From NCBI GenBank assembly GCA_029265795.1, contig JAJUGV010000008.1, positions 1 through 57,009 on the forward strand: a stretch of DNA of 57,009 bases. Reading direction: 5' to 3'. How positions within the stretch are numbered: the stretch's first letter is position 1; the number at the start of each line of letters is the position of its first letter. This DNA comes from Alcaligenaceae bacterium (GTDB lineage: Bacteria > Pseudomonadota > Gammaproteobacteria > Burkholderiales > Burkholderiaceae_B). The notes under the pieces were generated by a model that saw only the letters and a list, made by a program, of their open reading frames with translations, had not been told where the DNA came from and ran no database searches. The position numbers and the translations under genes were made by a program. Of the stretch, positions 1 to 9,831 are shown one piece after another.

Positions 1-66
<66 letters not shown>

Positions 67-281
67 TAACGCGCTCCAGAGATTCAACTGCAGGTACCCC
101 AGCAAGCAGCATGCATCTCATAAGAACTGTCATGAAGTAGCCCTGTCGCCGGCCCGCTGCGATATAGTGACTCAAATACTCCAACCAACATCAGACTCCC
201 GATCTTAACCTGGCAGCGCGCAGCGCCAATTACCCTCCATCACCACGCCGCAACTTGGGCGCGGCAACAAAGGAGAAGCTC
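67..281. other. Non-coding leader upstream of the catalase
   Basis: About 215 bases without a convincing reading frame, lying between the poly-C tract and the catalase start. It should hold the catalase promoter, but I cannot point to a clear -35/-10 pair or a convincing OxyR motif. The ribosome site AAGGAG lies at its end, just before base 282. Confidence 0.5.
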
Positions 282-1781
282 ATGAGCAGTAACAAGCCTG
301 ATTCATCCAAAGGGTCGACCACCGGCTGGGGAGCCCCCGCAGTCAGCGATCGGAATTCACTCTCAGTCGGTCCCGACGGCCCCATTTTGCTGCACGACGT
401 GCATTTCCTGGAGCAGATGGCACATTTCAACCGCGAAAAAGTGCCTGAGCGTCAACCGCATGCCAAGGGCGCAGGTGCATTTGGTGTGTTTGAAGTCACT
501 GAAGACGTCACCGCGTATACCAAGGCCGCCCTCTTCCAGCCAGGCTGTAAGACGGAAATGCTGGCGCGCTTTTCCACGGTTGCCGGCGAAGCCGGAAGCC
601 CGGACACCTGGCGCGATGTGCGCGGTTTTTCCCTGAAGTTTTATACCAGCGAGGGCAATTACGATCTGGTCGGGAACAACACCCCTATTTTCTTTGTTCG
701 CGATCCCATGAAGTTTCCGCACTTCATCCGTAGTCAGAAACGCTTACCTGACTCGGGCCTGCGCGACAACCACATGCAGTGGGACTTCTGGACGTTGAAT
801 CCGGAATCAGCACATCAGGTCACTTACCTTATGGGCGACAGGGGGCTACCTCGAACGTGGCGGCATATGAATGGCTACGGCTCGCACACGTACATGTGGG
901 TCAACGCTCAGGGCGAACGTTTTTGGGTGAAGTATCACTTCCATACCAACCAAGGTATGGAGTGTTTCACTAATCAAGAAGCTAAGGATATGGCAGGTAT
1001 GGACGCCGATTACCATCGGCGTGACCTGTTCGAAGCCATTGCGGGCGGCAATCATCCAAGCTGGACGTTGTTTGTTCAAATCATGCCCTACGCCGAGGCC
1101 AAAACCTACCGCTTCAACCCATTCGACCTGACGAAGGTCTGGCCCCATTCAGACTATCCCCTGATCAAAGTCGGGGTGATGACTCTCAATCGAAATCCCG
1201 AGAACTTCTTTGCCGAGATCGAGCAGGCGGCGTTTTCACCAGGCAACACGGTCCCTGGAATTGGGCTATCGCCCGACAAGATGTTGCTGGGCCGAGCCTT
1301 CGCTTACAACGACGCCCAGCGTAACCGGATTGGCACCAACTTCCATCAACTGCCAGTGAATCGGCCGCGCGTATCCGTTAACACTTATATGTTCGATGGG
1401 CACATGAACTACGAGCACAGCGGCAATCAGCCCGTCTATGCCCCTAACTCTCAAGGCCGCTCTTGGTCAGACATGACCGGCAAGGTGGACGAAAGCTGGG
1501 AGTCGGACGGTGACATGGTGCGCCAAGCCTATACGCTGCGGCCCGATGACGACGATTTTTCTCAGGCCGGCGCGCTCGTGCGCGATGTTTTCGATGACGC
1601 GCAACGCGAGCGGCTCATTGAAACCGTAGCCGGAGCGTTATTGGGTGGGGTACGCAGCCCCGTACTGGAGCGTGCCTTCGACTACTGGAAAAGCATCGAT
1701 CCGGACGTCGGGCGCCGTATTGAGGAAAAAGTACGCTCAGGTTCTGCGGCTGAACCGGCAGCCGGAATGAGCGAGGCTTGA
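282..1781 (+). CDS. Monofunctional haem catalase
   Basis: Decomposes hydrogen peroxide to water and oxygen in the cytoplasm. The 499-residue length fits the small-subunit catalases. The distal His is near residue 60 in [13 protein letters not shown]. The conserved Asn is near 133 in [12 protein letters not shown]. The proximal haem-ligand Tyr is near 342 in [14 protein letters not shown]. The ATG at 282 is chosen because AAGGAG precedes it by about 7 bases; an in-frame TTG at 255 lacks such a site. The residues around the His (Gln-Pro rather than the common Val-Val) and around the Tyr differ slightly from textbook catalases, but the catalytic residues are intact. It heads a stress-gene block; oxyR lies 37 kb away. 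OxyR control is likely from family knowledge but is not shown by a site here. Confidence 0.95.
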   Translation: MSSNKPDSSKGSTTGWGAPAVSDRNSLSVGPDGPILLHDVHFLEQMAHFNREKVPERQPHAKGAGAFGVFEVTEDVTAYTKAALFQPGCKTEMLARFSTVAGEAGSPDTWRDVRGFSLKFYTSEGNYDLVGNNTPIFFVRDPMKFPHFIRSQKRLPDSGLRDNHMQWDFWTLNPESAHQVTYLMGDRGLPRTWRHMNGYGSHTYMWVNAQGERFWVKYHFHTNQGMECFTNQEAKDMAGMDADYHRRDLFEAIAGGNHPSWTLFVQIMPYAEAKTYRFNPFDLTKVWPHSDYPLIKVGVMTLNRNPENFFAEIEQAAFSPGNTVPGIGLSPDKMLLGRAFAYNDAQRNRIGTNFHQLPVNRPRVSVNTYMFDGHMNYEHSGNQPVYAPNSQGRSWSDMTGKVDESWESDGDMVRQAYTLRPDDDDFSQAGALVRDVFDDAQRERLIETVAGALLGGVRSPVLERAFDYWKSIDPDVGRRIEEKVRSGSAAEPAAGMSEA

Positions 1782-1806
1782 AATCACTCTTGAAATAAGC
1801 AATCTG

Positions 1807-1829
1807 CTGGGCAGTTTCGTTCTGCCCAG
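1807..1829 (+). terminator. Hairpin downstream of the catalase
   Basis: A perfect 8-bp inverted repeat, CTGGGCAG at 1807-1814 and CTGCCCAG at 1822-1829, with a 7-base loop. It starts 25 bases after the catalase stop. There is no T-run after it, so it may be a weak terminator or an mRNA-stabilising hairpin. Confidence 0.5.
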
Positions 1830-1868
1830 TACACCAACTAGGCGCTGAAGGCGCGCAGGAGCATGCAA

Positions 1869-2441
1869 ATGGCCAAATACAAAGTCGGTTATATGGTGGG
1901 CAGCCTTTCGAGCACTTCGATCAACCGCTTGTTGTCCAAGGCATTGGTTCGGGCAGCTCCCGAAGAGTTGGAACTCGTGGAAATACCCATTCGCGACCTT
2001 CCGCTTTACAGCCAGGATTACGACGAAGACTTCCCCGCCGTGGCACGCGCGTTCAAACAATCCATTGGCGAAGTAGACGCCCTGCTCTTCGTTACGCCGG
2101 AGTACAACCGTAGCATTCCCGGCGGCCTGAAAAACGCTATCGATTGGGCGACACGTCCCTGGGGTCGTAACTCGTTTACCCGCAAGCCTTCAGCCATTAT
2201 CGGCACGTCGCCAGGCTCAATCGGAACCGCCCTCGCTCAGGCACAGCTGCGAAATGTACTGTGCTTTTGCAATTCGCCGCTGCTAAATACCGTAGAAGCC
2301 TATATACAGTTCAAGCCGGGGCTTATCGATGACAGTGGCTCGGTGTCCGACGATAAGACGGAACAGTTCCTACGCAACTACATGAAGGAATTCCATACCT
2401 TCATTGTCAGGGTGCTTACGGTGTTGCCGCGTGAGCCTTGA
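1869..2441 (+). CDS. NADPH-dependent FMN reductase family flavoprotein
   Basis: A flavodoxin-like oxidoreductase of 190 residues that probably uses NAD(P)H to reduce FMN, quinones or azo compounds. GSLSSTSINRLL near the N terminus is the phosphate-binding loop. TPEYNRSIPGGLKNAIDWATR is the flavin-binding signature of the family. Two in-frame ATGs lie six bases apart. The second, at 1869, is preferred because AGGAG at 1857-1861 stands 7 bases before it, whereas it nearly touches the first ATG at 1863. It follows the catalase in the same direction. Its 3' end overlaps the convergent cytochrome c gene by 26 bases. The true substrate cannot be read from sequence. Confidence 0.88.
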   Translation: MAKYKVGYMVGSLSSTSINRLLSKALVRAAPEELELVEIPIRDLPLYSQDYDEDFPAVARAFKQSIGEVDALLFVTPEYNRSIPGGLKNAIDWATRPWGRNSFTRKPSAIIGTSPGSIGTALAQAQLRNVLCFCNSPLLNTVEAYIQFKPGLIDDSGSVSDDKTEQFLRNYMKEFHTFIVRVLTVLPREP

Positions 2442-2928
2442 TTTGCCGCTGCCACGCATTGTGATTGACCTCGTCGTGCAGCGTGCGCACATCGGGCGGC
2501 CACGTGCTCTTTATATAAGCAATGACAGCGACAATTTCTTCGTCTGACAAAATGCCGGCGTAAGCCGGCATGTCCGTTTCATAGCCTTCAGGGGCGGTGC
2601 GTCCCGGCACGAAACCATTGCGGGTGATATCGAACAGCACCGCGTCCGGGTGATGCCATGTGTGGCCGGAGGCGTCATGAGGCGGAGCCGGCAGGCGCCC
2701 ATTTGGGCGACGTTCACGCCAGTTGGGCTGCCCTTCCAGTTTGGCGCCATGGCAAGCCGCACAATGACTGACGTACAGCACGCGCCCGAGCGCCACTAAC
2801 TCGCGGTCGTCGGGGCTGATATAAAAGCCTTTCGGCGAGCTGGCTGTGTCATAAAGCTCTTTACCGGTTATCAATACGGTAAGGGCAACCATGATGGCAA
2901 TGCCCAGCCCTAAAGTCTTGAAGCTCAT
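2416..2928 (-). CDS. Membrane-anchored monohaem cytochrome c
   Basis: A small class I c-type cytochrome of 170 residues for electron transfer at the periplasmic face. Residues 5-21 form a hydrophobic signal-anchor. CAACH at 56-60 is the covalent haem motif. Met120 in ETDMPAYAG is the likely sixth ligand, followed by the usual LSDEEIVAVIAYIKS helix. It is divergent from the cupin gene, with under 90 bases between the starts, and convergent with the FMN reductase. No dedicated oxidase or dehydrogenase partner lies next to it, so its redox partner is unknown. Confidence 0.88.
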   Translation of the reverse strand: MSFKTLGLGIAIMVALTVLITGKELYDTASSPKGFYISPDDRELVALGRVLYVSHCAACHGAKLEGQPNWRERRPNGRLPAPPHDASGHTWHHPDAVLFDITRNGFVPGRTAPEGYETDMPAYAGILSDEEIVAVIAYIKSTWPPDVRTLHDEVNHNAWQRQIKAHAATP

Positions 2929-3015
2929 TTGCGTATGTCAGGCACCCTTCTTGCCTTCAATGGCACGAATCTCGGTGTTATCATGAACAAACTTGTCTTG
3001 AACAGGAGTAGAGGC

Positions 3016-3405
3016 GTGAAAGGCTTCGTAGAAGATATTGAAAAACTGACCGTCGAGAACGACAACTTCCGAAAAGTACTTTACACCGGCAAGCATCTGC
3101 AACTTGTGCTGATGACCTTGCAGCCGGGGGAAGAAATCGGTTCGGAAGTGCACGAAGGCCATGACCAGTTCTTCCGCATTGAGGAAGGCAACGGCCAGGT
3201 CATCATCGACGACAACAAGTACGACGTGGAAGACGACGACGCCATCATTGTTCCTGCGGGCGCCCGCCATAATGTCATCAATACGGGCAGCGAGCCGCTG
3301 CGCCTGTATACACTATACGGCCCGCCAGAGCACCGCGAAGGCGTGATTCACCCCACCAAGGCCGACGAACAGGAAGAACATTTCGACGGCACTACGACTG
3401 AATAA
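3016..3405 (+). CDS. Small single-domain cupin protein
   Basis: A 129-residue beta-barrel cupin. Motif 1 is seen as EVHEGHDQFFRIEEGNG, with two His and a downstream Glu able to bind metal. Motif 2 is PAGARHNVINTG. The GTG at 3016 is chosen because AGGAG at 3004-3008 precedes it by 7 bases and the homologous region begins right there (KGFVEDIEKL). The open frame extends upstream to 2929, but that part looks non-coding. The C terminus is acidic. Such small cupins are found in stress and central-carbon contexts with no settled function. Sugar-phosphate isomerase or metal-dependent chemistry would be a guess. Confidence 0.8.
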   Translation: MKGFVEDIEKLTVENDNFRKVLYTGKHLQLVLMTLQPGEEIGSEVHEGHDQFFRIEEGNGQVIIDDNKYDVEDDDAIIVPAGARHNVINTGSEPLRLYTLYGPPEHREGVIHPTKADEQEEHFDGTTTE

Positions 3406-3447
3406 GCCCGCCCACTAAGCATCATGCTGCGTCTCGCAAGGCTGTCA

Positions 3448-3870
3448 TCAGTCTCGCGAGAACGCACGCCCCTGAAAGTCTACCGTTACCAGATTGCCGT
3501 CCATGCGCCCCATTCCGGGTGAGTTCACCGGCATGCCCGGCGCGGCGACCCCGCGCACTGAGGGGTCGAGCAGCATCTTACGCACCGCATTCGCAGGTAC
3601 GTGTCCCTCTATGATTTGGCCGGTCCCTTCGACCTTGGCTGTGTGGCAGGAAGCCAATGGCATCGGCACGCCATGATCCTGTTTCACTGCGTACATATCG
3701 TTGGAAAGAATCACCTTCACATCAAAGCCGTTATCGCGCATGTGCTGAGCCCATCCGCCGCAACAGCCGCAGTTAGGATCCTGGTGCATGGTGATGGCGG
3801 GTGCATCAGCCATTGCTACGCGCGAGGCTGCGAGCAGGCTCACAGCCAGCAGCATCAGGTACTTCTTCAT
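3448..3870 (-). CDS. DUF411 periplasmic metal-binding-type protein
   Basis: A protein of 140 residues with an N-terminal signal peptide (MKKYLMLLAVSLLAAS, cleavage likely after VAMADA). A cysteine cluster, NCGCCGGWAQHM, lies at about residues 33-44. It is followed by a conserved core including ASCHTAKVEG and GHVPANAVRKML. These are hallmarks of the DUF411 family, often found next to copper-resistance genes and proposed to bind metal. No copper pump or oxidase is adjacent here; the upstream neighbour on the same strand is acylphosphatase, 26 bases away. Function is inferred only at family level. Confidence 0.85.
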   Translation of the reverse strand: MKKYLMLLAVSLLAASRVAMADAPAITMHQDPNCGCCGGWAQHMRDNGFDVKVILSNDMYAVKQDHGVPMPLASCHTAKVEGTGQIIEGHVPANAVRKMLLDPSVRGVAAPGMPVNSPGMGRMDGNLVTVDFQGRAFSRD

Positions 3871-3896
3871 TTCTGATCCTCAAAAGTAATGCGTAT

Positions 3897-4193
3897 TCAA
3901 ATTTGCTCGAATCGGTCGTAATAGCGCTCGTCGTGTACTTCCTGGATATCGATATCCAGGACTTTTGCTGCCGGTGGCCCGACCCGTAACCATGACAGCA
4001 TGGCATCGACCAGGTCGTGTGGCCCTTGCACCAGTGCCTCGACCGCTCCGTCGTCCAGGTTACGCACCCAGCCCGAGATTCCCAGACTGTGCGCCTGTCG
4101 TACCGTGGCCATGCGAAAGCCGACACCCTGCACCTTACCCGTGACACGGACGGCCAATGTTTCGACCTCTGCTTTAGCGTGAAGTTTCTTCAT
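3897..4193 (-). CDS. acyP: Acylphosphatase
   Basis: Hydrolyses carboxyl-phosphate bonds such as acetyl-phosphate and 1,3-bisphosphoglycerate. The 98-residue length is typical. Both catalytic residues are visible: Arg27 in GKVQGVGFR and Asn45 in GWVRNLDDG. It lies 12 bases after the stop of the GH15 gene, so the two are probably co-transcribed, perhaps with the DUF411 gene downstream. The C terminus runs some 10 residues beyond the usual end (HDERYYDRFEQI). Confidence 0.93.
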   Translation of the reverse strand: MKKLHAKAEVETLAVRVTGKVQGVGFRMATVRQAHSLGISGWVRNLDDGAVEALVQGPHDLVDAMLSWLRVGPPAAKVLDIDIQEVHDERYYDRFEQI

Positions 4194-4205
4194 ACAACGA
4201 TCATT

Positions 4206-6005
4206 TCAAGTATGGGCCCGATCAACGGCCGGTGCCTGACCGCGTCGGTGCAGATTTAGTGCGGTGTCGATGATGCCTACGTGGCTGAACGCCTGGGGGA
4301 AATTCCCCAACATGCGCCGGGTGTGCGGTTCATATTGCTCTGATAACAGCCCTACGTCATTACATAGAGCTAGAAGACGCTCGAACAAGGCTTGTGCTTC
4401 GGCGTAACGCCCCTGCAAGACGTAGACGTCGGCTAGCCAGAATGAGCAGGCAAGGAATACCCCTTCTCCGGGTGGTAAGCCGTCGACACCGGTTTCCGTT
4501 TCGTAGCGCAATAGTAACCCGTCGCGCATCAGACGCTGTTCGATTGCGCTGACAGTCCCCACAATACGCGGGTCATTGGGCGGTAGAAAGCCGGTGAGCA
4601 CCATGTGCAGCAAACTGGCATCCAGCGCGCGGGAGCCGTAGTGCTGCACAAAGGTATTGTTCTGGGCATCGTAGCCTTTTTCGCAGACTTCTCGATGAAT
4701 CTCGTTGGCAATGCGTCTGCAGTTGGCCGCAAAGCGACGCCCGTTAGTCATGGTGGAAGCCACCGTGGCAATACGGTCAAAGGCCACCCAGGCCATCACC
4801 TTTGAATGCACAAAATGCTGCCTTTGAGCGCGGATTTCCCAGATCCCTTCGTCGGGCTGTCGCCACGCCTGCTCCAAAAACGGCACAATCACTTCGGCGA
4901 TGGCTTCGATACGGGGATGCGGGGAAAGATGGCCCTTAATGGCTTGCACCATAGCATCGGCCACCTCCCCATATATATCCAATTGGCGCTGAGTGGCCGC
5001 CGCGTTGCCGATACGCACCGGCTGCGAATCCGCGTAACCACACAGCCAGGGCAATTCGAACTCCGGCAGGTCACGCTCGCCCGCAAGGCCGTACATGATC
5101 TGCATCTGGTCCGGACTACCGGCGACGGAACGGGTCAGCCAGTTACGCCAGGCGGCGGCCTCTTCGAAATAACCCAGGCTCATGAAGGCCATGAGGGTCA
5201 TGGTGGCGTCTCGTAGCCAGCAGTAGCGGTAGTCCCAGTTGCGCTTGCCCCCCAGTTGTTCCGGCAATGAGGTGGTCGGCGCCGCCACTATGCCTCCCGT
5301 AGGTAGATAGGTCAGCGCCTTCAAGGTAATAAGAGAGCGCTTTACCATCGCTGTCCATGGACCCACGTCCGGACACCGCCCAGAAAACTCGCGCCAGAAA
5401 TAGTTGGTACTCGTCAGTGCCGACCCAAGGTCAAAGCCTTCCGCAACATGTTCGTGCGAAGGCTGGTGCGATAGAGTGAATACCTTGCGCTGACCGGCGT
5501 GAACCGTAAAGTTTGCGTAACTGTGCTGGTCTTTGGAGATAAGCGGCACGGTTGTTCGAAGCACCAGCATATCGGGGCCGGCCACCGCGCTATAGCACCC
5601 TTCGCCATGCCGCTCCAGCCAGGGTACGACCCGCCCATAACCAAATCGGATGATCAATTCCATATTGAAGTCGACATGCCCCTCCATTCCCACCACCAAA
5701 CGTGCCACACTGGAGTGGGCGGGTGTGGTGGGCATGAAATCGATGAGCTTGGCCACGCCGGTGTCAGTTTGGAACACCGTTTCCAGTATGAGCGTGCCTT
5801 CTTCGTAAGCGCGCTCGGTTCTACGCACCACACCGGCAGGTGAAATGCGCCAGCAGCCGTTTTCAGGGGTGCCGAGAAGCGCTGCAAAACAGGCAGGGGA
5901 ATCGAATCGGGGAAAGCACAGCCAATCAATGGAACCCTCGCGGGAAACCAGCGCCGCCGTACGGCAATTTCCTAGCATGGCGTAGTCTTCTATCCTTGCG
6001 GCCAT
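4206..6005 (-). CDS. Glycoside hydrolase family 15 protein (glucoamylase/trehalase type)
   Basis: A cytoplasmic (alpha/alpha)6-barrel glycosidase of 599 residues without a signal peptide. The N terminus IEDYAMLGNCRTAALVSREG and GSIDWLCFPRFDSPACF match bacterial GH15 proteins annotated as glucoamylase or trehalase. NWDYRYCWLRDA near residues 257-268 contains the substrate-binding and acid region. Glu556 in LLSEQYEP, followed by LGNFPQAFSH near 567, is the likely catalytic base region. AAGGAAA lies about 8 bases before the ATG at 6005. Because the enzyme is intracellular, trehalose or glycogen-derived oligosaccharide is the most likely substrate. The released glucose could feed the adjacent zwf/gnd route after phosphorylation. 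The exact sugar cannot be decided here. Confidence 0.9.
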   Translation of the reverse strand: MAARIEDYAMLGNCRTAALVSREGSIDWLCFPRFDSPACFAALLGTPENGCWRISPAGVVRRTERAYEEGTLILETVFQTDTGVAKLIDFMPTTPAHSSVARLVVGMEGHVDFNMELIIRFGYGRVVPWLERHGEGCYSAVAGPDMLVLRTTVPLISKDQHSYANFTVHAGQRKVFTLSHQPSHEHVAEGFDLGSALTSTNYFWREFSGRCPDVGPWTAMVKRSLITLKALTYLPTGGIVAAPTTSLPEQLGGKRNWDYRYCWLRDATMTLMAFMSLGYFEEAAAWRNWLTRSVAGSPDQMQIMYGLAGERDLPEFELPWLCGYADSQPVRIGNAAATQRQLDIYGEVADAMVQAIKGHLSPHPRIEAIAEVIVPFLEQAWRQPDEGIWEIRAQRQHFVHSKVMAWVAFDRIATVASTMTNGRRFAANCRRIANEIHREVCEKGYDAQNNTFVQHYGSRALDASLLHMVLTGFLPPNDPRIVGTVSAIEQRLMRDGLLLRYETETGVDGLPPGEGVFLACSFWLADVYVLQGRYAEAQALFERLLALCNDVGLLSEQYEPHTRRMLGNFPQAFSHVGIIDTALNLHRRGQAPAVDRAHT

Positions 6006-6131
6006 AGGTGCGTTTCCTTTTTGATTAAAATCATCCTGCCATCAGCGATATTTCGTACTATGAATGGTTAGCCATCTGCCTTGGCTTACGCCATGCGTGG
6101 CACCGCATTTTCTACTTATTTAGGGGCAACA

Positions 6132-6554
6132 ATGAGAACGATACTTCTTCCTGTCGACGGTTCCGAGAACTCGAGCCGTGCCGTGCAGCGCGCCATCAAA
6201 CTCTGCAAAGAAGGCGATGTCAAACTGCACGTGGTCACGGTATTTCCGCCCATTGTGTCGGGGAATGTGAAGAGCTTCTTTTCCGCGGAAGAACTTCAGT
6301 CTTACTATCGGGAAGAAGGTGAGAAGGCGTTGTCGCCGGCTAAGGCCTTGCTTGACACCGCCGGTGTATCCTATGAATCCGAGGTTCTGGTCGGCCCCAT
6401 CGCACAAACCATTGCCGACTACGCCAATAAGAAGCAGGCGGACACCATCATCATGGGTACCCGCGGTCTCGGAACGGTCACCGGTATGCTGCTGGGCTCT
6501 GTCACCACCAAGGTGCTCAGCCTCGTAGATATCCCGGTCTTGCTTGTGAAGTAA
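6132..6554 (+). CDS. Universal stress protein, UspA family
   Basis: A single-domain Usp of 140 residues, start MRTILLPVDGSENSSRA. The ATP-binding type signature G-2x-G-9x-G-S is present near the C terminus (GTRGLGTVTGMLLGS), followed by the usual last strand VDIPVLLVK. The ATG at 6132 is preferred over upstream in-frame codons because the Usp fold begins exactly there and AGGGG stands 5 bases before it. It is divergent from the GH15 gene and convergent with zwf (21 bases between stops). Family role: tolerance of starvation, oxidative and other stresses; the partner is unknown. Confidence 0.93.
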   Translation: MRTILLPVDGSENSSRAVQRAIKLCKEGDVKLHVVTVFPPIVSGNVKSFFSAEELQSYYREEGEKALSPAKALLDTAGVSYESEVLVGPIAQTIADYANKKQADTIIMGTRGLGTVTGMLLGSVTTKVLSLVDIPVLLVK

Positions 6555-6575
6555 GCACAAAACCTGCATAGGCCG

Positions 6576-7976
6576 CTACAGGCAAGGGTTATGCCAGGGG
6601 CCATAGTGCCCAAGCAGTTCCTGCGCTTGTTGTGGCCCCCAACTGCCCTTCTCGTAAGGGATGGCTTTGTGATGATCGACCAATACTTTATCCAGTACAG
6701 CCCAGGCGGCTTCTACGGCAGCCTGACTCGCAAACAGTGAACGATCCCCTGCCAACGCATCTCCAAGCAATCGTTCATAGGGCGAATCGGAATCGGCCGC
6801 AGCATTAAGCAGCAGCAGCTCGCGTTGGTTACCCACATATTGTTTACCGGGCCGCTTCACTCTGGCTGCCAAGGCCACTTCTGCACGAGGCGAAAGGCGG
6901 AATCGCAGGTAGTTGGCGCGCCCGTCTATGGGGTCGGAATCCGCAAAGAGTTTCTGTGGTGGCGCCTTCAACTGCACTAACACTTCGGCTGCCGTCGTCG
7001 CCAGGCATTTTCCTGAACGCAGAAACCAAGGAACGCCTTCCCACCGCCACGAATCAATAAACAAGCGCAACGCACAGTAGGTTTCTACGTCGGAACGGGG
7101 ATCCACATGGGCTTCCTTGCGATATCCCTTGTACTGGCCGCGCACCAGGTCCTCGGGTTGCAGCGGACGCATGGCCCGGAAAACTTTGGTCTTCTCAAGT
7201 TGAACGGCCTCGTAAGCGCGATAGGCAGGGGGCTCCATGGCCAAAAGACCAGCCACCTGAAACAAGTGATTCTGGATCACATCGCGCAGGCAGCCCGCAC
7301 TTTCATAGAAGGCCCCCCTGCCCTCTACACCAAAGGATTCCGACAAGGTGATCTGCACGCTGCTGACATAGTTGCGGTTCCAGATCGGTTCCAGGAACGC
7401 ATTGGCAAAGCGGAAGTACAGAATATTCATGATCGCTTCCTTGCCCAGGAAGTGATCAATGCGGTAGATGTTGTCTTCAGAGAAGACCGAACACGCGATC
7501 CGATTCAGATGATGTGCAGAGGTAAGGTCGCGACCAAACGGTTTTTCAAGTATGACCCGGGCGCCCGTACTCAGCCCAGCCGCGGCCAACCCCGTAATGA
7601 CCGTTGCGAAAAGAGACGGGGGAATGGCTAAGTAATGAACGGGGCGCTGCGCACCCTTTAGCGCTTGCCGCAAGCGTTGGAAGACTTCTGGATCGTTGTA
7701 ATCGCCGCTGACATATGACACCTGCTGAATCAGGGTATCGAGGGCAGCGGTGTCGTCAGGCTTGCCCGATTCCTCTATGCTTTTGCGTATGCGTGAGCGA
7801 AGCTGGGCTTCGGTGAGTTTCGACGACGCCACGCCCACTACGCGAGCTTTCAGGGCTCCGCGTTGCGCCATACCAAACAGCGCAGGGAAAATCTTCTTGT
7901 GTGCGAGGTCGCCGGTCATGCCGAAGAGCACCAGCGCATCGGCCGGTTCGTCCTGAGTTTTCTCAAACGCCGTCAT
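6576..7976 (-). CDS. zwf: Glucose-6-phosphate 1-dehydrogenase
   Basis: First enzyme of the oxidative pentose-phosphate and Entner-Doudoroff pathways; oxidises glucose-6-phosphate with NADP. The dinucleotide loop [12 protein letters not shown] is at about 17-28, EKPFGRD at 144-150, and the catalytic signature RIDHFLGKE at 172-180. At 466 residues it is slightly shorter than the common 485-495. Its ATG overlaps the stop of gnd by 4 bases (ATGA), so gnd and zwf are translationally coupled in the order gnd then zwf. The upstream genes are slipin and NfeD on the same strand. Bordetella-type relatives often lack this enzyme, so its presence is informative about carbon use. Confidence 0.96.
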   Translation of the reverse strand: MTAFEKTQDEPADALVLFGMTGDLAHKKIFPALFGMAQRGALKARVVGVASSKLTEAQLRSRIRKSIEESGKPDDTAALDTLIQQVSYVSGDYNDPEVFQRLRQALKGAQRPVHYLAIPPSLFATVITGLAAAGLSTGARVILEKPFGRDLTSAHHLNRIACSVFSEDNIYRIDHFLGKEAIMNILYFRFANAFLEPIWNRNYVSSVQITLSESFGVEGRGAFYESAGCLRDVIQNHLFQVAGLLAMEPPAYRAYEAVQLEKTKVFRAMRPLQPEDLVRGQYKGYRKEAHVDPRSDVETYCALRLFIDSWRWEGVPWFLRSGKCLATTAAEVLVQLKAPPQKLFADSDPIDGRANYLRFRLSPRAEVALAARVKRPGKQYVGNQRELLLLNAAADSDSPYERLLGDALAGDRSLFASQAAVEAAWAVLDKVLVDHHKAIPYEKGSWGPQQAQELLGHYGPWHNPCL

Positions 7977-9022
7977 CGCGGGTCCTCTCCGTGCCTGTTG
8001 CGTGTGCCGTCGGCATTAGGTGCTTCCAGATGGCCACCGAACTGCTCGCGCATAGCAGACAGCACCTGCATGGCGAAGGTGTCACCCTCGCGTGAGGCGA
8101 AACGACTGAACAACGCCGCAGACAACACCGGCATTGGTACACCGAGATCAACGGCTGCGTTCATTGCCCAGCGCCCTTCCCCCGAGTCGGAAACCTGACC
8201 CGCATACTGTTCCAGACCGGGATCCTGTTGCATGGCCTGCGCCGTGAGATCGAGCAACCACGAGCCGATCACACTGCCACGGCGCCACAGTTCGGCGATT
8301 TCGGGCAGATCGAATTCGTATCGGTAATGCTCGGGATTCTCAAGTGCCATAGCGTTATTTACGCCGACGACATCCTCTAAGCCCTGACCGGCCTGATAAA
8401 GCAAATTAAAGCCTTCGGCATAGGCCGCCATAATGCCGTATTCGATGGCGTTATGAACCATTTTCACGAAGTGACCGGCGCCTGCCGGCCCGCAGTGCAA
8501 ATAACCTTGTTCTGCCGAGCCACCCAGGCCACGACCGGGCGTAGGCGCGGCAGCCGTGGCCCCAGGCGCAAGTGCGAGCAGCAGCGGCTCGATGGACCTA
8601 AAGCCTGTGGCAGATCCCCCCACCATCAAGCAATAGCCCCGCTCTAAACCCCGCACGCCGCCGCTTGTACCGACATCCATGTATTCCACCCCCGACCTTG
8701 CCAACTGCTCGGCCCGTTTCACGGTGTCTCGCCAGGATGAATTGCCGCCGTCGACCACGACATCGCCTTCCTCTAGCAAGGGCAGCAGGCGCTCCAGGGT
8801 TTCATCGACGACAGCGACAGGAAGCATCAGCCACAGGACGCGTGGAGCCTGTGTGGCATCCACCAGTGCCGATAGGCTGTCAGCAGCCTCGGCCCCTTTA
8901 GACGCCACCTGCTGCCGAGCTGTCGGATTGATGTCGTAGACGACACAGTCATGGCCCTTGCTAAGCAGCCGCTGCACCATATTGCCGCCCATGCGGCCCA
9001 GGCCCACCATACCGACTTGCAT
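7973..9022 (-). CDS. gnd: 6-phosphogluconate dehydrogenase, decarboxylating, short type
   Basis: Converts 6-phosphogluconate to ribulose-5-phosphate and CO2. The 349-residue length marks the short, non-E.-coli type. The Rossmann loop GLGRMGGNM is at 8-15. Strand 2 ends in Asp30 (CVVYDINP), where NADP-specific enzymes carry Asn-Arg; an acidic residue here usually favours [13 protein letters not shown] is at 91-100. The catalytic Lys187 lies in [13 protein letters not shown]. The ATG shares its first base region with the slipin stop (TGATG), and the stop overlaps zwf by 4 bases, so the three genes form one tight unit. NAD preference is an inference from one residue. Confidence 0.94.
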   Translation of the reverse strand: MQVGMVGLGRMGGNMVQRLLSKGHDCVVYDINPTARQQVASKGAEAADSLSALVDATQAPRVLWLMLPVAVVDETLERLLPLLEEGDVVVDGGNSSWRDTVKRAEQLARSGVEYMDVGTSGGVRGLERGYCLMVGGSATGFRSIEPLLLALAPGATAAAPTPGRGLGGSAEQGYLHCGPAGAGHFVKMVHNAIEYGIMAAYAEGFNLLYQAGQGLEDVVGVNNAMALENPEHYRYEFDLPEIAELWRRGSVIGSWLLDLTAQAMQQDPGLEQYAGQVSDSGEGRWAMNAAVDLGVPMPVLSAALFSRFASREGDTFAMQVLSAMREQFGGHLEAPNADGTRNRHGEDPR

Positions 9023-9801
9023 CAGCTCACCTTTTTGCTGTCTTGTTCGGGCGCCTTGATGAGGCGATCGATCAAATCGACAGGAACCGGGAACACCAGC
9101 GTCGAGGATTTGTCTCCGGCCACCTGGGTGAGTGTCTGTAGATATCGCAGCTGAAGGGCTGCGGGCTGTTCTGAAAGCACCTGCGCAGCATCAGCCAATG
9201 CCTGGGCGGCTTGCCGTTCGCCTTCTGCGTGAATCACCTTGGCGCGCCGTTCACGTTCCGCTTCGGCCTGTCGTGCAATAGCGCGCACCATGCTGTCGTT
9301 CAAATCGATGTGCTTGATCTCGACATTCGTCACCTTGACCCCCCAACTATCGGTTTGGGAATCCAATATTTTTTGAATATCAAGATTGAGTTTTTCCCGT
9401 TCGGATAGCATTTCATCGAGGTCGTGCTTGCCCAAGACCGCCCGCAAAGTTGTCTGCGCCAGTTGGCTGGTGGCTTCCAGATAGCGCTCCACCTGGATGA
9501 TGGCCTTATCGGGTGCGACGACCCTGAAATAGATCACGGCGCTGACCTTGACCGACACGTTGTCGCGTGAAATGACGTCCTGGCTCGGCACATCCATGGT
9601 GACTGTGCGCAGGTCAACGCGCACAATCTGCTGCAAAATAGGAATTACAAATATCAGCCCAGGCCCCTTAACACTTGTGAAGCGGCCAAGTGTAAAGACC
9701 ACACCACGCTGATACTCGCGCAGAATACGCAGCGCATTTGCCACAATGACAACCGCTATCACCAGCAAAACGGTCAGGCCGATGTTGAAGTCATAAAACA
9801 T
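9022..9801 (-). CDS. Slipin (stomatin-like SPFH membrane protein)
   Basis: A bacterial stomatin homologue of 259 residues: an N-terminal membrane segment (about 7-25), then an SPFH/Band 7 domain ([14 protein letters not shown] onward, with [12 protein letters not shown] and [18 protein letters not shown]), then a charged coiled coil rich in Ala, Glu and Arg (about 180-215). It forms membrane microdomain oligomers. It lies directly downstream of the NfeD-type protease gene with 30 bases between, the classical slipin-NfeD pairing in which the NfeD protease can cleave the stomatin C terminus. The stop overlaps the gnd start. Confidence 0.92.
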   Translation of the reverse strand: MFYDFNIGLTVLLVIAVVIVANALRILREYQRGVVFTLGRFTSVKGPGLIFVIPILQQIVRVDLRTVTMDVPSQDVISRDNVSVKVSAVIYFRVVAPDKAIIQVERYLEATSQLAQTTLRAVLGKHDLDEMLSEREKLNLDIQKILDSQTDSWGVKVTNVEIKHIDLNDSMVRAIARQAEAERERRAKVIHAEGERQAAQALADAAQVLSEQPAALQLRYLQTLTQVAGDKSSTLVFPVPVDLIDRLIKAPEQDSKKVS

Positions 9802-9831
9802 AGTGTCTCCTTGACTGCGATACTGGCACGG

